Counted from the stretch's first letter, positions 7,511 to 18,188 are shown. The stretch is 64,000 nt of DNA from Magnetococcales bacterium (GCA_015231375.1 JADGBT010000002.1:124001-188000); one strand, 5' to 3'. Notes: generated by a model from the sequence alone, not told the origin. Made by a program: numbers and translations.

Positions 7511-8596
7511 TTACAAACGCCACCCTTCCCGGCTGCGCCAACGCAACCAGTGATCCGCCAGGGTCAACGCCACCATCGCCTCCACCACCGGCACCGCCCG
7601 AATCCCCACACACGGATCATGCCGACCCTCGGTGACCACTTCCCGCGCCTGCCCGGTCACATCCACCGTCCGCCTCGGAATGCGGATCGAAGAGGTCGGC
7701 TTGAGGGCCACACGGGCCACGATCTCCTGCCCGGTACTCATGCCCCCCAGAATGCCGCCCGCATGATTGCTGCCGAAGGTCACCCCCCCCTGTCCATCCG
7801 GAAACATCTCGTCGGCCAACTGCGAACCTCGCCCCGACCCCATCTCCATGCCACTGCCGATCTCCACCCCCTTGACCGCGTTGACGCTCATCAACGCCTT
7901 GGCCAGGTCCGCGTCCAGACGGTCGAACACCGGTTCCCCCCAGCCCACACCCACACCGCTGGCCACCACCTCCAACATCGCCCCCACCGAATCCCCCGCG
8001 TTCCGCACCCCATCCAGCAAGGCGGCGAAACGCTCCACAGCCCCGGCATCCGGCGAGAAAAACGGATTGAGTTCCACCTGATCCCAATCCCAACCGGAAC
8101 GGTCGATCCGCTCCTCTCCCATGGCGATCAAAGCGCCCCGAATCCGCACGCCCACCGTGGCCAACAGCTTGCGGGCCACCGCTCCCCCCGCCACCCGCAT
8201 CGCCGTCTCACGGGCCGAGGCCCGTCCACCCCCCCGATAATCCCGTACCCCGTGCTTGCGCCAGTAGACATAATCCGCATGCCCGGGACGAAACAGTTCC
8301 TGAATGGCCGAATAATCCCGGGAACGCTGATCGGTGTTTTCGATCATCAGACCGATGGGGGTTCCGGTGGTCACCCCCTCGAACACCCCGGACAAAATCC
8401 GCACCTGATCCGGCTCCCGCCGCCCGGTGGTGAAACGATTCTGCCCCGGACGCCGCCGATCCAGATCCCCCTGCAAATCCGCCTCGCACAAAGGCAGACC
8501 CGCCGGACACCCCTCCACCACCCCCCCCAAAGCCGCTCCATGGCTTTCGCCGAAGGTGGTCAAGCGAAACAGCATCCCGATCCCATTGCCCGACAT
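7511..8596 (-). CDS. aroC: Chorismate synthase
   Basis: A 361-residue protein of normal family length that makes chorismate from 5-enolpyruvylshikimate-3-phosphate, the last common step of aromatic amino acid synthesis, using reduced FMN. It begins [20 protein letters not shown], the standard start of Aro[47 protein letters not shown] and [20 protein letters not shown] follow, which are the signature regions. It is the last gene of a probable midA-fabI-aroC unit on the minus strand, 10 bp after fabI, and ends at a hairpin terminator. Confidence 0.97.
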   Translation of the reverse strand: MSGNGIGMLFRLTTFGESHGAALGGVVEGCPAGLPLCEADLQGDLDRRRPGQNRFTTGRREPDQVRILSGVFEGVTTGTPIGLMIENTDQRSRDYSAIQELFRPGHADYVYWRKHGVRDYRGGGRASARETAMRVAGGAVARKLLATVGVRIRGALIAMGEERIDRSGWDWDQVELNPFFSPDAGAVERFAALLDGVRNAGDSVGAMLEVVASGVGVGWGEPVFDRLDADLAKALMSVNAVKGVEIGSGMEMGSGRGSQLADEMFPDGQGGVTFGSNHAGGILGGMSTGQEIVARVALKPTSSIRIPRRTVDVTGQAREVVTEGRHDPCVGIRAVPVVEAMVALTLADHWLRWRSREGWRL

Positions 8597-8606
8597 CAGA
8601 CCATCC

Positions 8607-9398
8607 TCATGGCGCGTCGTGATCCACGGCTTTCATGCCCACCACGTGATATCCGGCATCCACATGCAACACCTCGCCAGTCACACCGCTGCTCATGTCG
8701 GACAACAGATACAATCCCGACTCCCCCACCTCCTCGATGGTCACATTCCGCCGCATCGGCGCGTTTTCCCGGTTCCAGTTGAGGATATGCTTGAAATCCC
8801 CGATGCCGGCCGCAGCCAGGGTGCGGATCGGTCCCGCCGAAATGGCGTTCACGCGGATGTTCTTGGGTCCAAAATCCACCGCCAGATAACGCACGCTCGC
8901 CTCCAGCGCCGCCTTGGCCACCCCCATGACGTTGTAATGGGGCATGACCCGCTCGGCCCCCAGATAGGTCAGGGTGATGATCGAACCGCCGTTTCGCATC
9001 AACGGCGCGGCGCGGCCACACAACGCGGTCAGGGAGTAAACCGAAGTCTCCATGGCAATGCGGAATCCCTCGCGGGAGGTGTCGTAATAGTACCCGTCCA
9101 GCTCCTCCTTCTTGGCGAAGGCCACGGAATGAACCAGAAAATCCACTCCTCCCCAACGGGATTCGACCTCCTTGAAGACCGTATCGATCTCCTCGTCATT
9201 GTTGAGATTGCAGGGCATCACGAAGTCGGATCCCAACTCCTGCGCCAAAGGACGCACCCGCTTTTCCAGCGCATCCCCCAGATAGTTGAAACCCAACACC
9301 GCCCCCTCGCGATGGCAGGCGCGCGCGATCCCCCAGGCGATGCTGCGCTCATTGGCCAAACCAAAAATCAAACCACGCTTTCCCTTCAGGATACCCAT
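8607..9398 (-). CDS. fabI: Enoyl-[acyl-carrier-protein] reductase (FabI type)
   Basis: A 263-residue short-chain dehydrogenase-like enzyme for the last reduction of each fatty-acid elongation round. The N-terminal [15 protein letters not shown] is the FabI NAD-binding region. Catalytic residues appear as YNVMGVAK (Tyr-x6-Lys), and [14 protein letters not shown] is the substrate-loop region typical of FabI. Length and motifs fit a normal active enzyme. It starts at ATG 9396-9398. A promoter candidate lies just upstream (9465-9492), so fabI-aroC may be expressed separately from midA. Confidence 0.96.
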   Translation of the reverse strand: MGILKGKRGLIFGLANERSIAWGIARACHREGAVLGFNYLGDALEKRVRPLAQELGSDFVMPCNLNNDEEIDTVFKEVESRWGGVDFLVHSVAFAKKEELDGYYYDTSREGFRIAMETSVYSLTALCGRAAPLMRNGGSIITLTYLGAERVMPHYNVMGVAKAALEASVRYLAVDFGPKNIRVNAISAGPIRTLAAAGIGDFKHILNWNRENAPMRRNVTIEEVGESGLYLLSDMSSGVTGEVLHVDAGYHVVGMKAVDHDAP

Positions 9399-9464
9399 GA
9401 CTTGTCCCTTATCACACTCTTGACCAGACTCCGATTCGATGACACCCCGTCCTCAACGAAACAT

Positions 9465-9492
9465 TCTATAATCGTTGCCGCTGATCATTCAA
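9465..9492 (-). promoter_or_regulatory. Promoter candidate for fabI-aroC
   Basis: On the minus strand TTGAAT (9487-9492) and TATAGA (9465-9470) are 16 bp apart, with the -10 box 67 bp upstream of the fabI ATG. The boxes overlap the 3' end of midA. Sequence match only. Confidence 0.45.
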
Positions 9493-10617
9493 CCGAAATC
9501 CCGACAAAACCCCGGCATCACACCCCCGACCCATGGCCAGCACCTTGAAACGCTCTCCCATCTCGTCCGGCAGCAGCAAACGCATGGCCACCTTGCGCAA
9601 GGCATCGACCGCTTCCGGCGTCATATTCCTGGAGGCCATCTCCAACCGCTCCAGAATGCCCAACCCCATCAAAAACCACCCCTGGGTGGTGAAACCCAAC
9701 CCTTCCAGCCCGCCCCTGGCCCCGGCGCGGGCCATGGCGGAAAAATCCACATGGGCGGTCAGGTCCATCTCTCCCACATGCCGCAATGGATCATCCACCC
9801 GCTCCCCGTCCCGATGCCCCACCAGAGTGCCTTCCGGACGCCTGCCGGAAAAGTGGTCCCGCCCCGCCTCGCCGTAATCGATCATCAACACCACGCCGCG
9901 CCGCAACACCCGACCCACCCGTTCCATCCACGCCTCGGCCTGCAACCCCAGCTCCGCCTTGAAACCCACCGGCAGCTCGATGCCCAAACGCGCGAAATGG
10001 TCCGCCTGTAGCGGAGCGGTCGGAGCCATCAAACGGGTTTGCCACGCCCCATCCCCATCGATACCCACCCCGATCTCCCGCAAGCCGTCCGGCGTCCTCT
10101 CCACCCAGTGGACCGGCAAGGCGTCGAGAAACTCGTTGCCCAGGATCACTCCCTGCTCCACCACCTCCGGCAAGTCGGTCAGCCAGCTCACCCGTTCCGA
10201 CCCGAATCCGGCGGCGTGCAACCGTTGTTGCTGCCGGGTCGTGAAATCCGGACTGGTCTCCACCATGCGCACGGTCAAGGCGGCAAAAAAGGCGGGAAAC
10301 CGACGCGCGGTAGTCAGCAGATCCAAAGCCAACCGCCCACTGCCTCCTCCCATCTCCACCACCTCGAAACACGCCGGAGAACCGAGGATTTGCCAGATCT
10401 CGATGCATTGCAAGGTGAGCAGTTCGCCGAACAAGGAGGTCAACTCCGGGGCCGTGACAAAATCCCCACCCCGTCCGACACGGGTGCGTCCCGACATGTA
10501 GTAGCCATGCTCGGGATGATAAAGCGCGAGCGCCATGAAGCGATGAAACGGGATCACCCCACCGTTTGCCATCATCTCCTGCCGTATGAGGGTGGTCAGA
10601 ATGGATTGCTCAGCCAT
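9466..10617 (-). CDS. MidA/NDUFAF7-family SAM-dependent methyltransferase
   Basis: About 383 residues of the COG1565/DUF185 family. Family motifs are VIPFHRFMALALYHPEHGYYMS near the N-terminus, GRGGDFVTAPELTSLFGELL, and the SAM-binding segment VVEMGGGSGRLALDLL. GNEFLDALPVHW and MIDYGEAG follow. The eukaryotic homologue NDUFAF7 methylates an arginine of the NDUFS2 (NuoD) subunit during complex I assembly; a bacterial role is not established here. The gene sits immediately downstream of nuoN on the same strand, separated by a hairpin terminator, so the complex I link is suggestive. A GTG at 10627-10629 is also in frame; the ATG at 10615-10617 gives the usual family start MAEQS. Confidence 0.88.
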   Translation of the reverse strand: MAEQSILTTLIRQEMMANGGVIPFHRFMALALYHPEHGYYMSGRTRVGRGGDFVTAPELTSLFGELLTLQCIEIWQILGSPACFEVVEMGGGSGRLALDLLTTARRFPAFFAALTVRMVETSPDFTTRQQQRLHAAGFGSERVSWLTDLPEVVEQGVILGNEFLDALPVHWVERTPDGLREIGVGIDGDGAWQTRLMAPTAPLQADHFARLGIELPVGFKAELGLQAEAWMERVGRVLRRGVVLMIDYGEAGRDHFSGRRPEGTLVGHRDGERVDDPLRHVGEMDLTAHVDFSAMARAGARGGLEGLGFTTQGWFLMGLGILERLEMASRNMTPEAVDALRKVAMRLLLPDEMGERFKVLAMGRGCDAGVLSGFRLNDQRQRL

Positions 10618-10645
10618 ACCCGAAATCACGCAACCGGAAAATGCA

Positions 10646-10680
10646 AAAGAGGTCTGGAAAGTGCTTCTCCAGACCTCTTT
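10646..10680 (-). terminator. Terminator of the nuo operon
   Basis: A perfect 13-bp stem (AAAGAGGTCTGGA at 10646-10658 pairing with 10668-10680) with a 9-nt loop begins 28 bp after the nuoN stop. Read on the minus strand the stem ends CCTCTTT and continues TTGCATTTTCC, a moderate U-tract. It separates nuoN from midA. Confidence 0.75.
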
Positions 10681-10707
10681 CAGATCGTGGACGCCCTGCC
10701 TTGATTT

Positions 10708-12147
10708 TTACAAGAACACCTTGATGCTCGCCGCGCTCCAGGCCAGCAGCGATCCCGGAAACAGTCCCCAGAAGAGCATGATCACGCCCGTCACCGCCAG
10801 AATCGCCCGTGCGGGGAGATCGAGAGGCATGGCAAAAGCCCCTTCCGCCGGTTGATCGAAATACATGACCTTGACGATGCGCAGATAATAAAAGGCGCCA
10901 ATGGCCGAAAACAGCACACCCGCGATGGCCAACGCCATCATGCCCGACTGGATCGCCGCCATGAACACATACAGCTTGCCCATGAAGCCGGCCAAGGGGG
11001 GAATGCCCGCCATGGAGAACATGAACAGCGCCATCAGGAAAGCCACCATGGGGCGTTTGTGGGCCAGTCCCTTGTAATCGGCGACCTCATCGCCCACCCC
11101 TTCCCGATTGAGCAGCAGGATCACGGCGAAGGCGCCCACATTGGTGAAGATGTAGATGGCCAGATAGGCCACGACACTCTGATAGCCCAATCCGCTATGG
11201 GCGGTCAGCCCCAGCAGGATGAAGCCCACATGGCCGATGGACGAATAGGCCAGCATGCGCTTGATGTTGGTCTGGGCGATGGCGGCGATGGCGCCCACCG
11301 CCAACGAAAACAGGGCCACCAATTGCAGCAGGGGATTCCAATGGCTGTGCAGCGAGGGAAAGGCGATCAGCAGCACCCGGAAGATGGCGGCGAAGGCAGC
11401 CACCTTGGGCAACACGGCCATGAAAGCGGTGACCGAGGTGGGCGCCCCTTCGTAGACATCCGGAGCCCACATGTGAAACGGCGCGGCGGCCACCTTGAAG
11501 CTCAGACCCGCCAGCACCAGCACCACGCCCAGAACCGTGGCCGAGGTGACATGGCCGTGCCCCAAAGCCGTGGCCACACCGGTGAACACGGTGGTGCCGG
11601 TGGTGCCGTAGATCAGGGTGATGCCGTACAACAGAAATCCAGAGGCCATGGAGCCCAGGACAAAATACTTCAGACCCGCCTCGTTGGAACGCACATCATC
11701 CCGATTCCAAGCCGCCAGCACGTAGATGGACAGAGACATCAGCTCCAGACCGAGATACAAGACGATGAAATCCCCGGCCGAAGCCATGATCATGCCACCC
11801 AGCAGAGCCATGAGGGTGAGCACCTGATACTCTCCGCCATCGTACTTGTTCCGTTTCATGAACGCCATGGACATGAACAGCACCAAAGCGGTGGCCAGGA
11901 ACATCAGAAGCTTCATGGCGCGGGCGAAGGGGTCGTTGATGAAAAAGCCGCCAAAAGAGGAGCCGTTGCCCGATCCTAAGGTGATGGCGGCAGCGGCGGC
12001 CACTCCGGCGATGGCCATCAGGACCAGTTTGCCACCCCGATTCTCATCTCCCCAGGCGCTTTTGAGCAGCACCACCAGCCCCAGGATCGCGATCAGGATC
12101 TCCGGCAGCATCGTAACCAGGTTGATATCCGGCATTTGGACTGGCAT
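10708..12147 (-). CDS. nuoN: NADH-quinone oxidoreductase subunit N
   Basis: A 479-residue antiporter-like membrane subunit of complex I, with about 14 hydrophobic segments. Characteristic stretches are GLELMSLSIYVLAAW, KYFVLGSMASGFLLYGITLIYG, GLSFKVAAAPFHMWAPDVYEGAP and RMLAYSSIGHVGFILLGL. These include the lysine and glutamate positions of the proton channel. It is the most distal Nuo gene, 42 bp after nuoM, and is followed by a terminator. A GGAG ribosome binding site precedes the ATG. Confidence 0.97.
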   Translation of the reverse strand: MPVQMPDINLVTMLPEILIAILGLVVLLKSAWGDENRGGKLVLMAIAGVAAAAAITLGSGNGSSFGGFFINDPFARAMKLLMFLATALVLFMSMAFMKRNKYDGGEYQVLTLMALLGGMIMASAGDFIVLYLGLELMSLSIYVLAAWNRDDVRSNEAGLKYFVLGSMASGFLLYGITLIYGTTGTTVFTGVATALGHGHVTSATVLGVVLVLAGLSFKVAAAPFHMWAPDVYEGAPTSVTAFMAVLPKVAAFAAIFRVLLIAFPSLHSHWNPLLQLVALFSLAVGAIAAIAQTNIKRMLAYSSIGHVGFILLGLTAHSGLGYQSVVAYLAIYIFTNVGAFAVILLLNREGVGDEVADYKGLAHKRPMVAFLMALFMFSMAGIPPLAGFMGKLYVFMAAIQSGMMALAIAGVLFSAIGAFYYLRIVKVMYFDQPAEGAFAMPLDLPARAILAVTGVIMLFWGLFPGSLLAWSAASIKVFL

Positions 12148-12189
12148 TTTCTTGCAGCTCCCCGTATGGATGAAACCGTGCAGATCGAT

Positions 12190-13671
12190 TTAGAATGGAG
12201 CCAACGTCACCGCACCGGTCTTGACCACGGCGGCTTGCGTCAGCAGATGTTCCACCGAGGCGTGGAACAGGTTCAGGAAGGGTCCGGGATAAAATCCGAT
12301 CCAGAAGACCAGGACCAGCAGGGGCAGAAAAAGCGCCACCTCGCGGGCGGAAAGATCCTTCATGGCACGCACCTCGTCGTTGCCGATCGGGCCAAAGACC
12401 ACCCGTTTGAACATCCACAGCATGTAGGCCGCGCCGAAGACCAGACCGGTGGCCGCCACCATGGCCACGGCCTTGTTGGCCAGGAAGGCGCCCAACAGGA
12501 TGAGGATCTCGCCCACGAAGCTGTTGGTGCCGGGCAGACCCACCGACGCCATGGTGAAGATCATGAAGATGACCGCATAGACCGGCATCACGTGGGCCAC
12601 GCCACCGAAGCGGGCGATTTCGCGGGTATGCATCCGGTCATAGATCACCCCCACGGCCAGAAACAGGGCGCCGGCGACGATACCATGGTTGATCATCTGG
12701 AGAAGGCTGCCCTCCAGCCCTTGTTGATTCAGGGCGAAGATGCCGATGGTGACAAAGCCCATGTGGGAAACCGAAGAGTAGGCCACCAGTTTCTTCAGAT
12801 CCTTTTGCATCAGGGCCACCAGCGCGGTATAGACCACCGCCACCAGCGACAGACCGAAGATCAGCGGAATGAAGAAGCGGGAGGCGTCCGGCAGAATGGG
12901 CAAAGAGAAGCGCAGGAAACCATAAGCGCCCATTTTCAGAAGAATACCGGCCAGGATCACCGATCCGGCGGTGGGGGCTTCCACATGGGCGTCGGGCAAC
13001 CAGGTGTGGACCGGCCACATGGGCACCTTGACCGCGAAGGAGGCGAACAGCCCCAGAAACAGCCAGACCTGGAACGAAAACGACAAGGGCAAGGCCATCA
13101 AGGCGGGAACGGAGAAGGTGTGGCCCGCATATCCCAAAGAGAGGATGGCGACCAGCATCAACACCGAACCGGCCAGGGTGTACAAGAAGAACTTGAGGGC
13201 CGCGTAAACCCGGTTGGGCCCACCCCAGACGCCGATGATCAGAAACATCGGGATCAGCATGGCTTCCCACAGCACATAGAACAGGATGAAGTCCAAAGCG
13301 CAGAAGACGCCGACCACAAAGCTTTCCAAAGCGAGGAAGGCCATGAGGTACTCCCGCACCCGTTTCTGCACCGACTCCCAGGAGGCCAGCAGACAGATGG
13401 GAGTGAGGAAGGTGGTGAGCAGCACAAAGGGCAAACTGATGCCATCCACCCCCATGCGATAGGCGATGCCATACTCGGGCAGCCACTCGACCTCTTCGAG
13501 GAACTGGAATCGGGCCGTAGAGGTATCGAAGCCGTTCAGCAGTCCCAGACTGATCACGAAGGTGAGCAGCGAGACCCCGAGGGCGGTCGTGCGCGCCGCG
13601 CCGTCACTACGGATCGCGAGCAGGATGACCAGGGCTCCGACAAGCGGAAGGAATGTCACAAGACTCAGCAT
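12190..13671 (-). CDS. nuoM: NADH-quinone oxidoreductase subunit M
   Basis: A 493-residue antiporter-like membrane subunit of complex I. It includes GVDGISLPFVLLTTFLTP, ALDFILFYVLWEAMLIPMFLIIG, KVPMWPVHTWLPDAHVEAPTAGSVILAG and KKLVAYSSVSHMGFV, all NuoM/ND4 signatures. I chose the ATG at 13669-13671 (MLSLVTFLPLVG) because GGAG lies 9 bp upstream. The in-frame ATG at 13698 would add nine polar residues and overlap nuoL. Confidence 0.97.
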   Translation of the reverse strand: MLSLVTFLPLVGALVILLAIRSDGAARTTALGVSLLTFVISLGLLNGFDTSTARFQFLEEVEWLPEYGIAYRMGVDGISLPFVLLTTFLTPICLLASWESVQKRVREYLMAFLALESFVVGVFCALDFILFYVLWEAMLIPMFLIIGVWGGPNRVYAALKFFLYTLAGSVLMLVAILSLGYAGHTFSVPALMALPLSFSFQVWLFLGLFASFAVKVPMWPVHTWLPDAHVEAPTAGSVILAGILLKMGAYGFLRFSLPILPDASRFFIPLIFGLSLVAVVYTALVALMQKDLKKLVAYSSVSHMGFVTIGIFALNQQGLEGSLLQMINHGIVAGALFLAVGVIYDRMHTREIARFGGVAHVMPVYAVIFMIFTMASVGLPGTNSFVGEILILLGAFLANKAVAMVAATGLVFGAAYMLWMFKRVVFGPIGNDEVRAMKDLSAREVALFLPLLVLVFWIGFYPGPFLNLFHASVEHLLTQAAVVKTGAVTLAPF

Positions 13672-13690
13672 CGCCAAATTCTCCCGCCGT

Positions 13691-15622
13691 TCAAGCATAC
13701 ACCGTGATCAGGACCAACAGCCCGATCACCATGGCAAAGGCATAATGATAGACATAGCCGGTCTGGATCCGCTTGAGTCCCTGGGCCAAGCGTCCAACCA
13801 TGGCGGCCACGCCGTTGACACCGAAGCCATCGATGATGGTCACATCACCCGTCTGCCACAAGCCCTGTCCGATCTGACGCGCGGGGCGCACGAAGATCCG
13901 ATCGTAAAGCCGGTCGAAATACCAGGCATTGAGCAGGAATTGATGGATGTTGCGCCAGTGACCCGCCATGATGGCAGGCAGGGTGGGGGTTTTGATATAC
14001 AACAACCACGCCAGCGCCAGACCGATGAGGAACATGCCGAAAGGCGACCACTTGACCCAGGCGGCCACATGATGGGCATGGGCCAGGGCATCGTGTCCCT
14101 TGGCGATGAAGATCGCCTCCTTGAACCACCCTTCATGGACCATGGACTGTCCCAGCACGCCGCAGATCAACGAGCCGATGGCCAGCACCAACAGCGGAAA
14201 ACGCATGGACCAGGGGGCCTCGTGGGCGTGGTCATAAGCGTGTTTGGCGTGATGATCCTTCGGAGGCGCGCCGTGGAAGGTCATGAAGACCAGCCGGAAC
14301 GAATAGAAGGTGGTCAGGATGGCGGCGAGCATGCCCATGATCCAGGCCAGGGTGCCGACCGTGGTATGGGCGGCATAGGCGGATTCCAGGATGGCGTCCT
14401 TGGAGTAGAAACCCGCCAGATACGGAAAGCCGGTCAAGGCCAAGGTGCCGATCATCATGACCGTATAGGTGATGGGGATCTTCTTGAACAGTCCCCCCAT
14501 GTGACGCATGTCCTGCTCGTGGTGCATGGCATGGATCACGGCCCCGGCGCCCAGGAACAACAGCGCCTTGAAGAAGGCGTGGGTGAACAGGTGGAACATG
14601 GCGGCGGGATAGGCGGAGACCCCGGCGGCAAAAAACATGTAACCCAACTGGGAACAGGTGGAATAGGCGATCACCCGCTTGATGTCGTTTTGCACCAGAC
14701 CCACGGTGGCGGCGAACAGGGCGGTGGAAGCGCCCACCACGGTCACCACGTTGAGGGCGGTCTGGGAGAGTTCAAACAGCGGCGAGGCGCGGCAGACCAT
14801 GAAGACACCGGCGGTGACCATGGTGGCGGCGTGAATCAAGGCGGAGACCGGGGTCGGGCCTTCCATGGCGTCCGGCAGCCAAGTGTGCAGGCCCAACTGG
14901 GCGGACTTGCCCATGGCGCCGATGAACAACAACAGACAGATCAAGGTGATGGTGGGCACCGTTCCCCACAGCGGGAAATCCACGGTGGGCTGGAACTGTC
15001 CGCTTCCGGCCATGCGGAACACCTCGGCATAGTCCAGAGTGCCGAAGACCATATAGATGGTGAAGATGCCCAGGGCGAAACCGAAATCACCGACACGGTT
15101 GACCAGAAAAGCCTTGATGGCCGCGTTGCAGGCGGACTCCTTGGTAAACCAGAAGCCGATGAGCAGATAGGAGGCCAGCCCCACCCCTTCCCAGCCGAAA
15201 AAGAGCTGGAGGAAGTTGTCTCCGGTCACCAGCATGAGCATGGAAAAAGTGAAGAAGGAGAGATACGAGAAGAAACGGGAGTGGTCCGGATCCTCTTCCA
15301 TGTAGCCCACGGCATAGATGTGGACCAGGGTGGAGACCCCATTGACCACCACCAGCATGATCACGGTCAACCGATCCAGGAGGATGGCGAAGGAGACCTT
15401 GAACTGCCCGGAGACGATCCAGGAGAAGACTTCCTCACGCACCGTCGGGGCATCTCCCACCGCGATGGCCAGAAAGGCCTGGATCGACAGGGCCAGGGCA
15501 CCCACCATGCAGACGATGGTGACCAGACGGCTCATCGCATTGCCCAGGTAACGCCGTCCGAGGAGCCCGGCGATCATGGAGCCGACGAGGGGCAGTAGGA
15601 TAATCAGGAGGTTCTTGCTCAT
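13691..15622 (-). CDS. nuoL: NADH-quinone oxidoreductase subunit L
   Basis: A 643-residue membrane subunit of complex I, the distal antiporter-like protein with the long lateral helix. Typical regions are FSYLSFFTFSMLMLVTGDNFLQLFFGWEGVGLASYLLIGFW, KSAQLGLHTWLPDAMEGPTPVSALIHAATMVTAGVF and KRVIAYSTCSQLGYMF. The C-terminal part carries the extra helices expected for NuoL. It lies between nuoK and nuoM in normal order. Length is typical and no frame disruption is seen. Confidence 0.97.
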   Translation of the reverse strand: MSKNLLIILLPLVGSMIAGLLGRRYLGNAMSRLVTIVCMVGALALSIQAFLAIAVGDAPTVREEVFSWIVSGQFKVSFAILLDRLTVIMLVVVNGVSTLVHIYAVGYMEEDPDHSRFFSYLSFFTFSMLMLVTGDNFLQLFFGWEGVGLASYLLIGFWFTKESACNAAIKAFLVNRVGDFGFALGIFTIYMVFGTLDYAEVFRMAGSGQFQPTVDFPLWGTVPTITLICLLLFIGAMGKSAQLGLHTWLPDAMEGPTPVSALIHAATMVTAGVFMVCRASPLFELSQTALNVVTVVGASTALFAATVGLVQNDIKRVIAYSTCSQLGYMFFAAGVSAYPAAMFHLFTHAFFKALLFLGAGAVIHAMHHEQDMRHMGGLFKKIPITYTVMMIGTLALTGFPYLAGFYSKDAILESAYAAHTTVGTLAWIMGMLAAILTTFYSFRLVFMTFHGAPPKDHHAKHAYDHAHEAPWSMRFPLLVLAIGSLICGVLGQSMVHEGWFKEAIFIAKGHDALAHAHHVAAWVKWSPFGMFLIGLALAWLLYIKTPTLPAIMAGHWRNIHQFLLNAWYFDRLYDRIFVRPARQIGQGLWQTGDVTIIDGFGVNGVAAMVGRLAQGLKRIQTGYVYHYAFAMVIGLLVLITVYA

Positions 15623-15662
15623 AGTCGTCTTAAATCCCGCTTCAGGTGGGGTATCTTTGCTT

Positions 15663-15965
15663 CTAGCCCTTCAGGGAGTCGATCTCTTCCACGTCGATGG
15701 TGGATCGGTTACGGAAAAAGGCGACCAGAATGGCCAGACCGATGGCGGCTTCGGCGGCGGCCACGGTCATGACGAAGAAGGTGAAGATCTGACCCGACAC
15801 ATCCCCGAGATAATGGGAGAAGGCCACGAAGTTGATATTCACCGCCAACAGGATCAGCTCGATGCTCATCAGGATGATGATCATGTTGCGCCGGTTCAAA
15901 AAGATCCCGACAATGCCGATGGTGAACAGAATGGCACTCAGGACCAGAAAATGATGCAGACTCAT
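15663..15965 (-). CDS. nuoK: NADH-quinone oxidoreductase subunit K
   Basis: A 100-residue, three-helix membrane subunit of complex I (ND4L homologue). The stretch [23 protein letters not shown] contains the conserved membrane glutamate of helix 2, and [16 protein letters not shown] contains the glutamate of helix 3. Its ATG overlaps the nuoJ stop (ATGA), implying coupled translation. Confidence 0.97.
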   Translation of the reverse strand: MSLHHFLVLSAILFTIGIVGIFLNRRNMIIILMSIELILLAVNINFVAFSHYLGDVSGQIFTFFVMTVAAAEAAIGLAILVAFFRNRSTIDVEEIDSLKG

Positions 15966-16558
15966 GGCTTGGCTCCCTCACCCGAGGCGACCTGGACCAG
16001 TTTCACAGCCTCTTCCCGTGTACGGGCGATCTGACTGGAGATATCCTGACGCTTGACCCCCTTGCGTTTCCGCAAGGTCAACACCACCGCGCCGATCAAG
16101 GCCACCAACAGAATCAACGAGGCGATCTCGAACGGAAACAGAAAACGGGTATACATCAATTGACCGATGGCCATGGTGTTCGTGACCGGGACTCCAGCGG
16201 CCTGGGCCGGTCCATCCACATGGACTCCATTGAGGATGAAGATAAACTCAACCAAGAGCACCGCGCCCACAGCGATTCCCATGGGCAGATGCTGCATGGC
16301 GCCCCGGCGCAACTCCTCGAAGTCCACATCGAGCATCATCACCACGAACAAGAACAGCACCGCCACCGCCCCCATGTAGACGATGACCAGCAAAGCGGCC
16401 AGAAACTCCGCCTGAAGCAGGACAAACAGTCCGGCGGTGTTGAAAAAGGCCAGAATCAAAAACAGGACCGAATGGACCTGATTCCGGCTGACGATCACCC
16501 CCAGGGCTGCCCCCACGACGATGACCGAAAAGAAATAAAACACGAGATCCGCTGCCAT
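15962..16558 (-). CDS. nuoJ: NADH-quinone oxidoreductase subunit J
   Basis: A 198-residue membrane subunit of complex I (ND6 homologue) with about five hydrophobic segments. [71 protein letters not shown] is the conserved NuoJ core. The polar C-terminal tail ([20 protein letters not shown]) is cytoplasmic. It follows nuoI by 16 bp and overlaps nuoK. Confidence 0.96.
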   Translation of the reverse strand: MAADLVFYFFSVIVVGAALGVIVSRNQVHSVLFLILAFFNTAGLFVLLQAEFLAALLVIVYMGAVAVLFLFVVMMLDVDFEELRRGAMQHLPMGIAVGAVLLVEFIFILNGVHVDGPAQAAGVPVTNTMAIGQLMYTRFLFPFEIASLILLVALIGAVVLTLRKRKGVKRQDISSQIARTREEAVKLVQVASGEGAKP

Positions 16559-16574
16559 GATCTATGCACTCCAC

Positions 16575-17069
16575 CTAACGATACTTGGCGTCCGCGGCCA
16601 GGTTGGCGTCGATTTCCTGTTTCCAACGCTCGCCGTTGGCCAGGAGTTTGGCCTTGTCATAAAAGAGATCCTCGCGCCTGTATCCATGAAACTCGAAATT
16701 GGGCCCCAGCACGATGGCGTCCACGGGACAAGCCTCCTGACAGAAACCACAAAAAATGCACTTGGTTTCGTCGATGCTGTAGACCTTGGTCAACCGCTGC
16801 GCGGCGACACTGGCGGGATCGATTTCGATATAGATCGCCTGGGCCGGGCAGGTGGCCTCGCACAACTTGCAGGCCACACAGCGCTCCTGGCCCGACTCAT
16901 CCCGTCTCAAGGCGTGCTCGCCACGAAACCGGGGGGAAAGCGGCGTGCGCTCCTCGGGATATTGAATGGTGATGTGGGGCTTGAACATGTGCCGCAAGGT
17001 GACGGCCATGCCCGCTGCCAACTCCCTTAAGGCGAACGTATCCGCCAACGCCTTGAAATTCAAGCCCAT
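16575..17069 (-). CDS. nuoI: NADH-quinone oxidoreductase subunit I (two [4Fe-4S] clusters)
   Basis: A 164-residue peripheral subunit of complex I that carries clusters N6a and N6b toward the quinone site. Two ferredoxin motifs are visible: [12 protein letters not shown] and [12 protein letters not shown]. The N-terminal helix ([27 protein letters not shown]) is typical of alphaproteobacterial/mitochondrial NuoI (TYKY). It lies between nuoH and nuoJ with short spacers. Confidence 0.97.
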   Translation of the reverse strand: MGLNFKALADTFALRELAAGMAVTLRHMFKPHITIQYPEERTPLSPRFRGEHALRRDESGQERCVACKLCEATCPAQAIYIEIDPASVAAQRLTKVYSIDETKCIFCGFCQEACPVDAIVLGPNFEFHGYRREDLFYDKAKLLANGERWKQEIDANLAADAKYR

Positions 17070-17081
17070 CTTAGCGTCTCC

Positions 17082-18125
17082 TCACGCCTTGCCGAAAAGA
17101 AGCACACCCAGTCCGGTGATAAAGATCCACAACAGCGAGATGGGAAGAAAAACCTTCCAACCCAGACGCATGAGTTGATCGTAACGATAGCGGGGAAAGG
17201 TGGCCCGGATCCACAAAAAGACGAACAATAATAATCCTGCCTTGATGCCCAGCCAGATGATTCCCGGAATGAAGGAGAGAAACTCCGCCGGGGGCAGCCA
17301 ACCGCCCAGGAAGAGGATCGATCCCAGGAACGACACCAGGATCATGTTGGCATATTCGCCCATGAAAAACAGCCCCGAACTCATGGCCGAATATTCGGTG
17401 ATGAACCCGGCCACCAGTTCCGCTTCGGCCTCGGGCAGGTCAAACGGAGAGCGGTTGGTCTCGGCCACCACGGAGATGAAATAGATCACGAACATGGGCA
17501 GCAACGGCACCACGAACCAGACGCTCTTTTGGGCATTGACCACATCGGTGAGATTGAGGCTTCCCGAAAGCAGCACCACCGGAATGAGCGTGAAGCCCAT
17601 GGAGACTTCATAAGAGACCATCTGGGCCGCCGAACGCAGACCACCCAGAAAGCTGAAGCGGTTGTTGGAACCCCAGCCCGCCATGATGATGCCATACACC
17701 CCCAACGAAGAGATCGCCAGGATGTAGAGAATGCCGATGTTGATGTCCGCCAACACCAGTCCCGGCGCGAAGGGAATCACCGCCCAGGCGATCAGGGCCG
17801 GAACCAGGGTCAGGGCCGGAGCCAGCAGAAAAATGACCTTGTCCGCCTTTTCCGGCAGCAGCAACTCTTTGAACAGCAGTTTCGCCGCGTCGGCCAACGG
17901 TTGCAGAATCCCCCAGAAGCCCACCCGGTTGGGTCCATAGCGCACCTGCATGAACCCGATGATCTTGCGTTCCGCCAGGGTGATGTAGGTGACCATGAAC
18001 AGCACCGGAGCCAGAAGGATCACGATCTTGATCACGGTCCAGACCACCGTCCACAGGGTGGCTCCGAGGAGTTCTGCCCCGAAGCCATGGATGGTTCCCA
18101 AGATTGGATTCAGAAATTCAGGCAT
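17082..18125 (-). CDS. nuoH: NADH-quinone oxidoreductase subunit H
   Basis: A 347-residue membrane subunit (ND1 homologue) that forms much of the quinone channel. Conserved segments are [56 protein letters not shown] and [20 protein letters not shown]. The ATG at 18123-18125 (MPEFLNPI) follows a GGGGAC ribosome binding site; an in-frame extension to 18155 is possible but lacks one. The gap to nuoG is 63 bp. Confidence 0.97.
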   Translation of the reverse strand: MPEFLNPILGTIHGFGAELLGATLWTVVWTVIKIVILLAPVLFMVTYITLAERKIIGFMQVRYGPNRVGFWGILQPLADAAKLLFKELLLPEKADKVIFLLAPALTLVPALIAWAVIPFAPGLVLADINIGILYILAISSLGVYGIIMAGWGSNNRFSFLGGLRSAAQMVSYEVSMGFTLIPVVLLSGSLNLTDVVNAQKSVWFVVPLLPMFVIYFISVVAETNRSPFDLPEAEAELVAGFITEYSAMSSGLFFMGEYANMILVSFLGSILFLGGWLPPAEFLSFIPGIIWLGIKAGLLLFVFLWIRATFPRYRYDQLMRLGWKVFLPISLLWIFITGLGVLLFGKA

Positions 18126-18188
18126 TTTGTCCCCGGTCCACGCTTGAAACGCCACAATACCGCATCATGTCCGATCTCCCCCGCCCGA

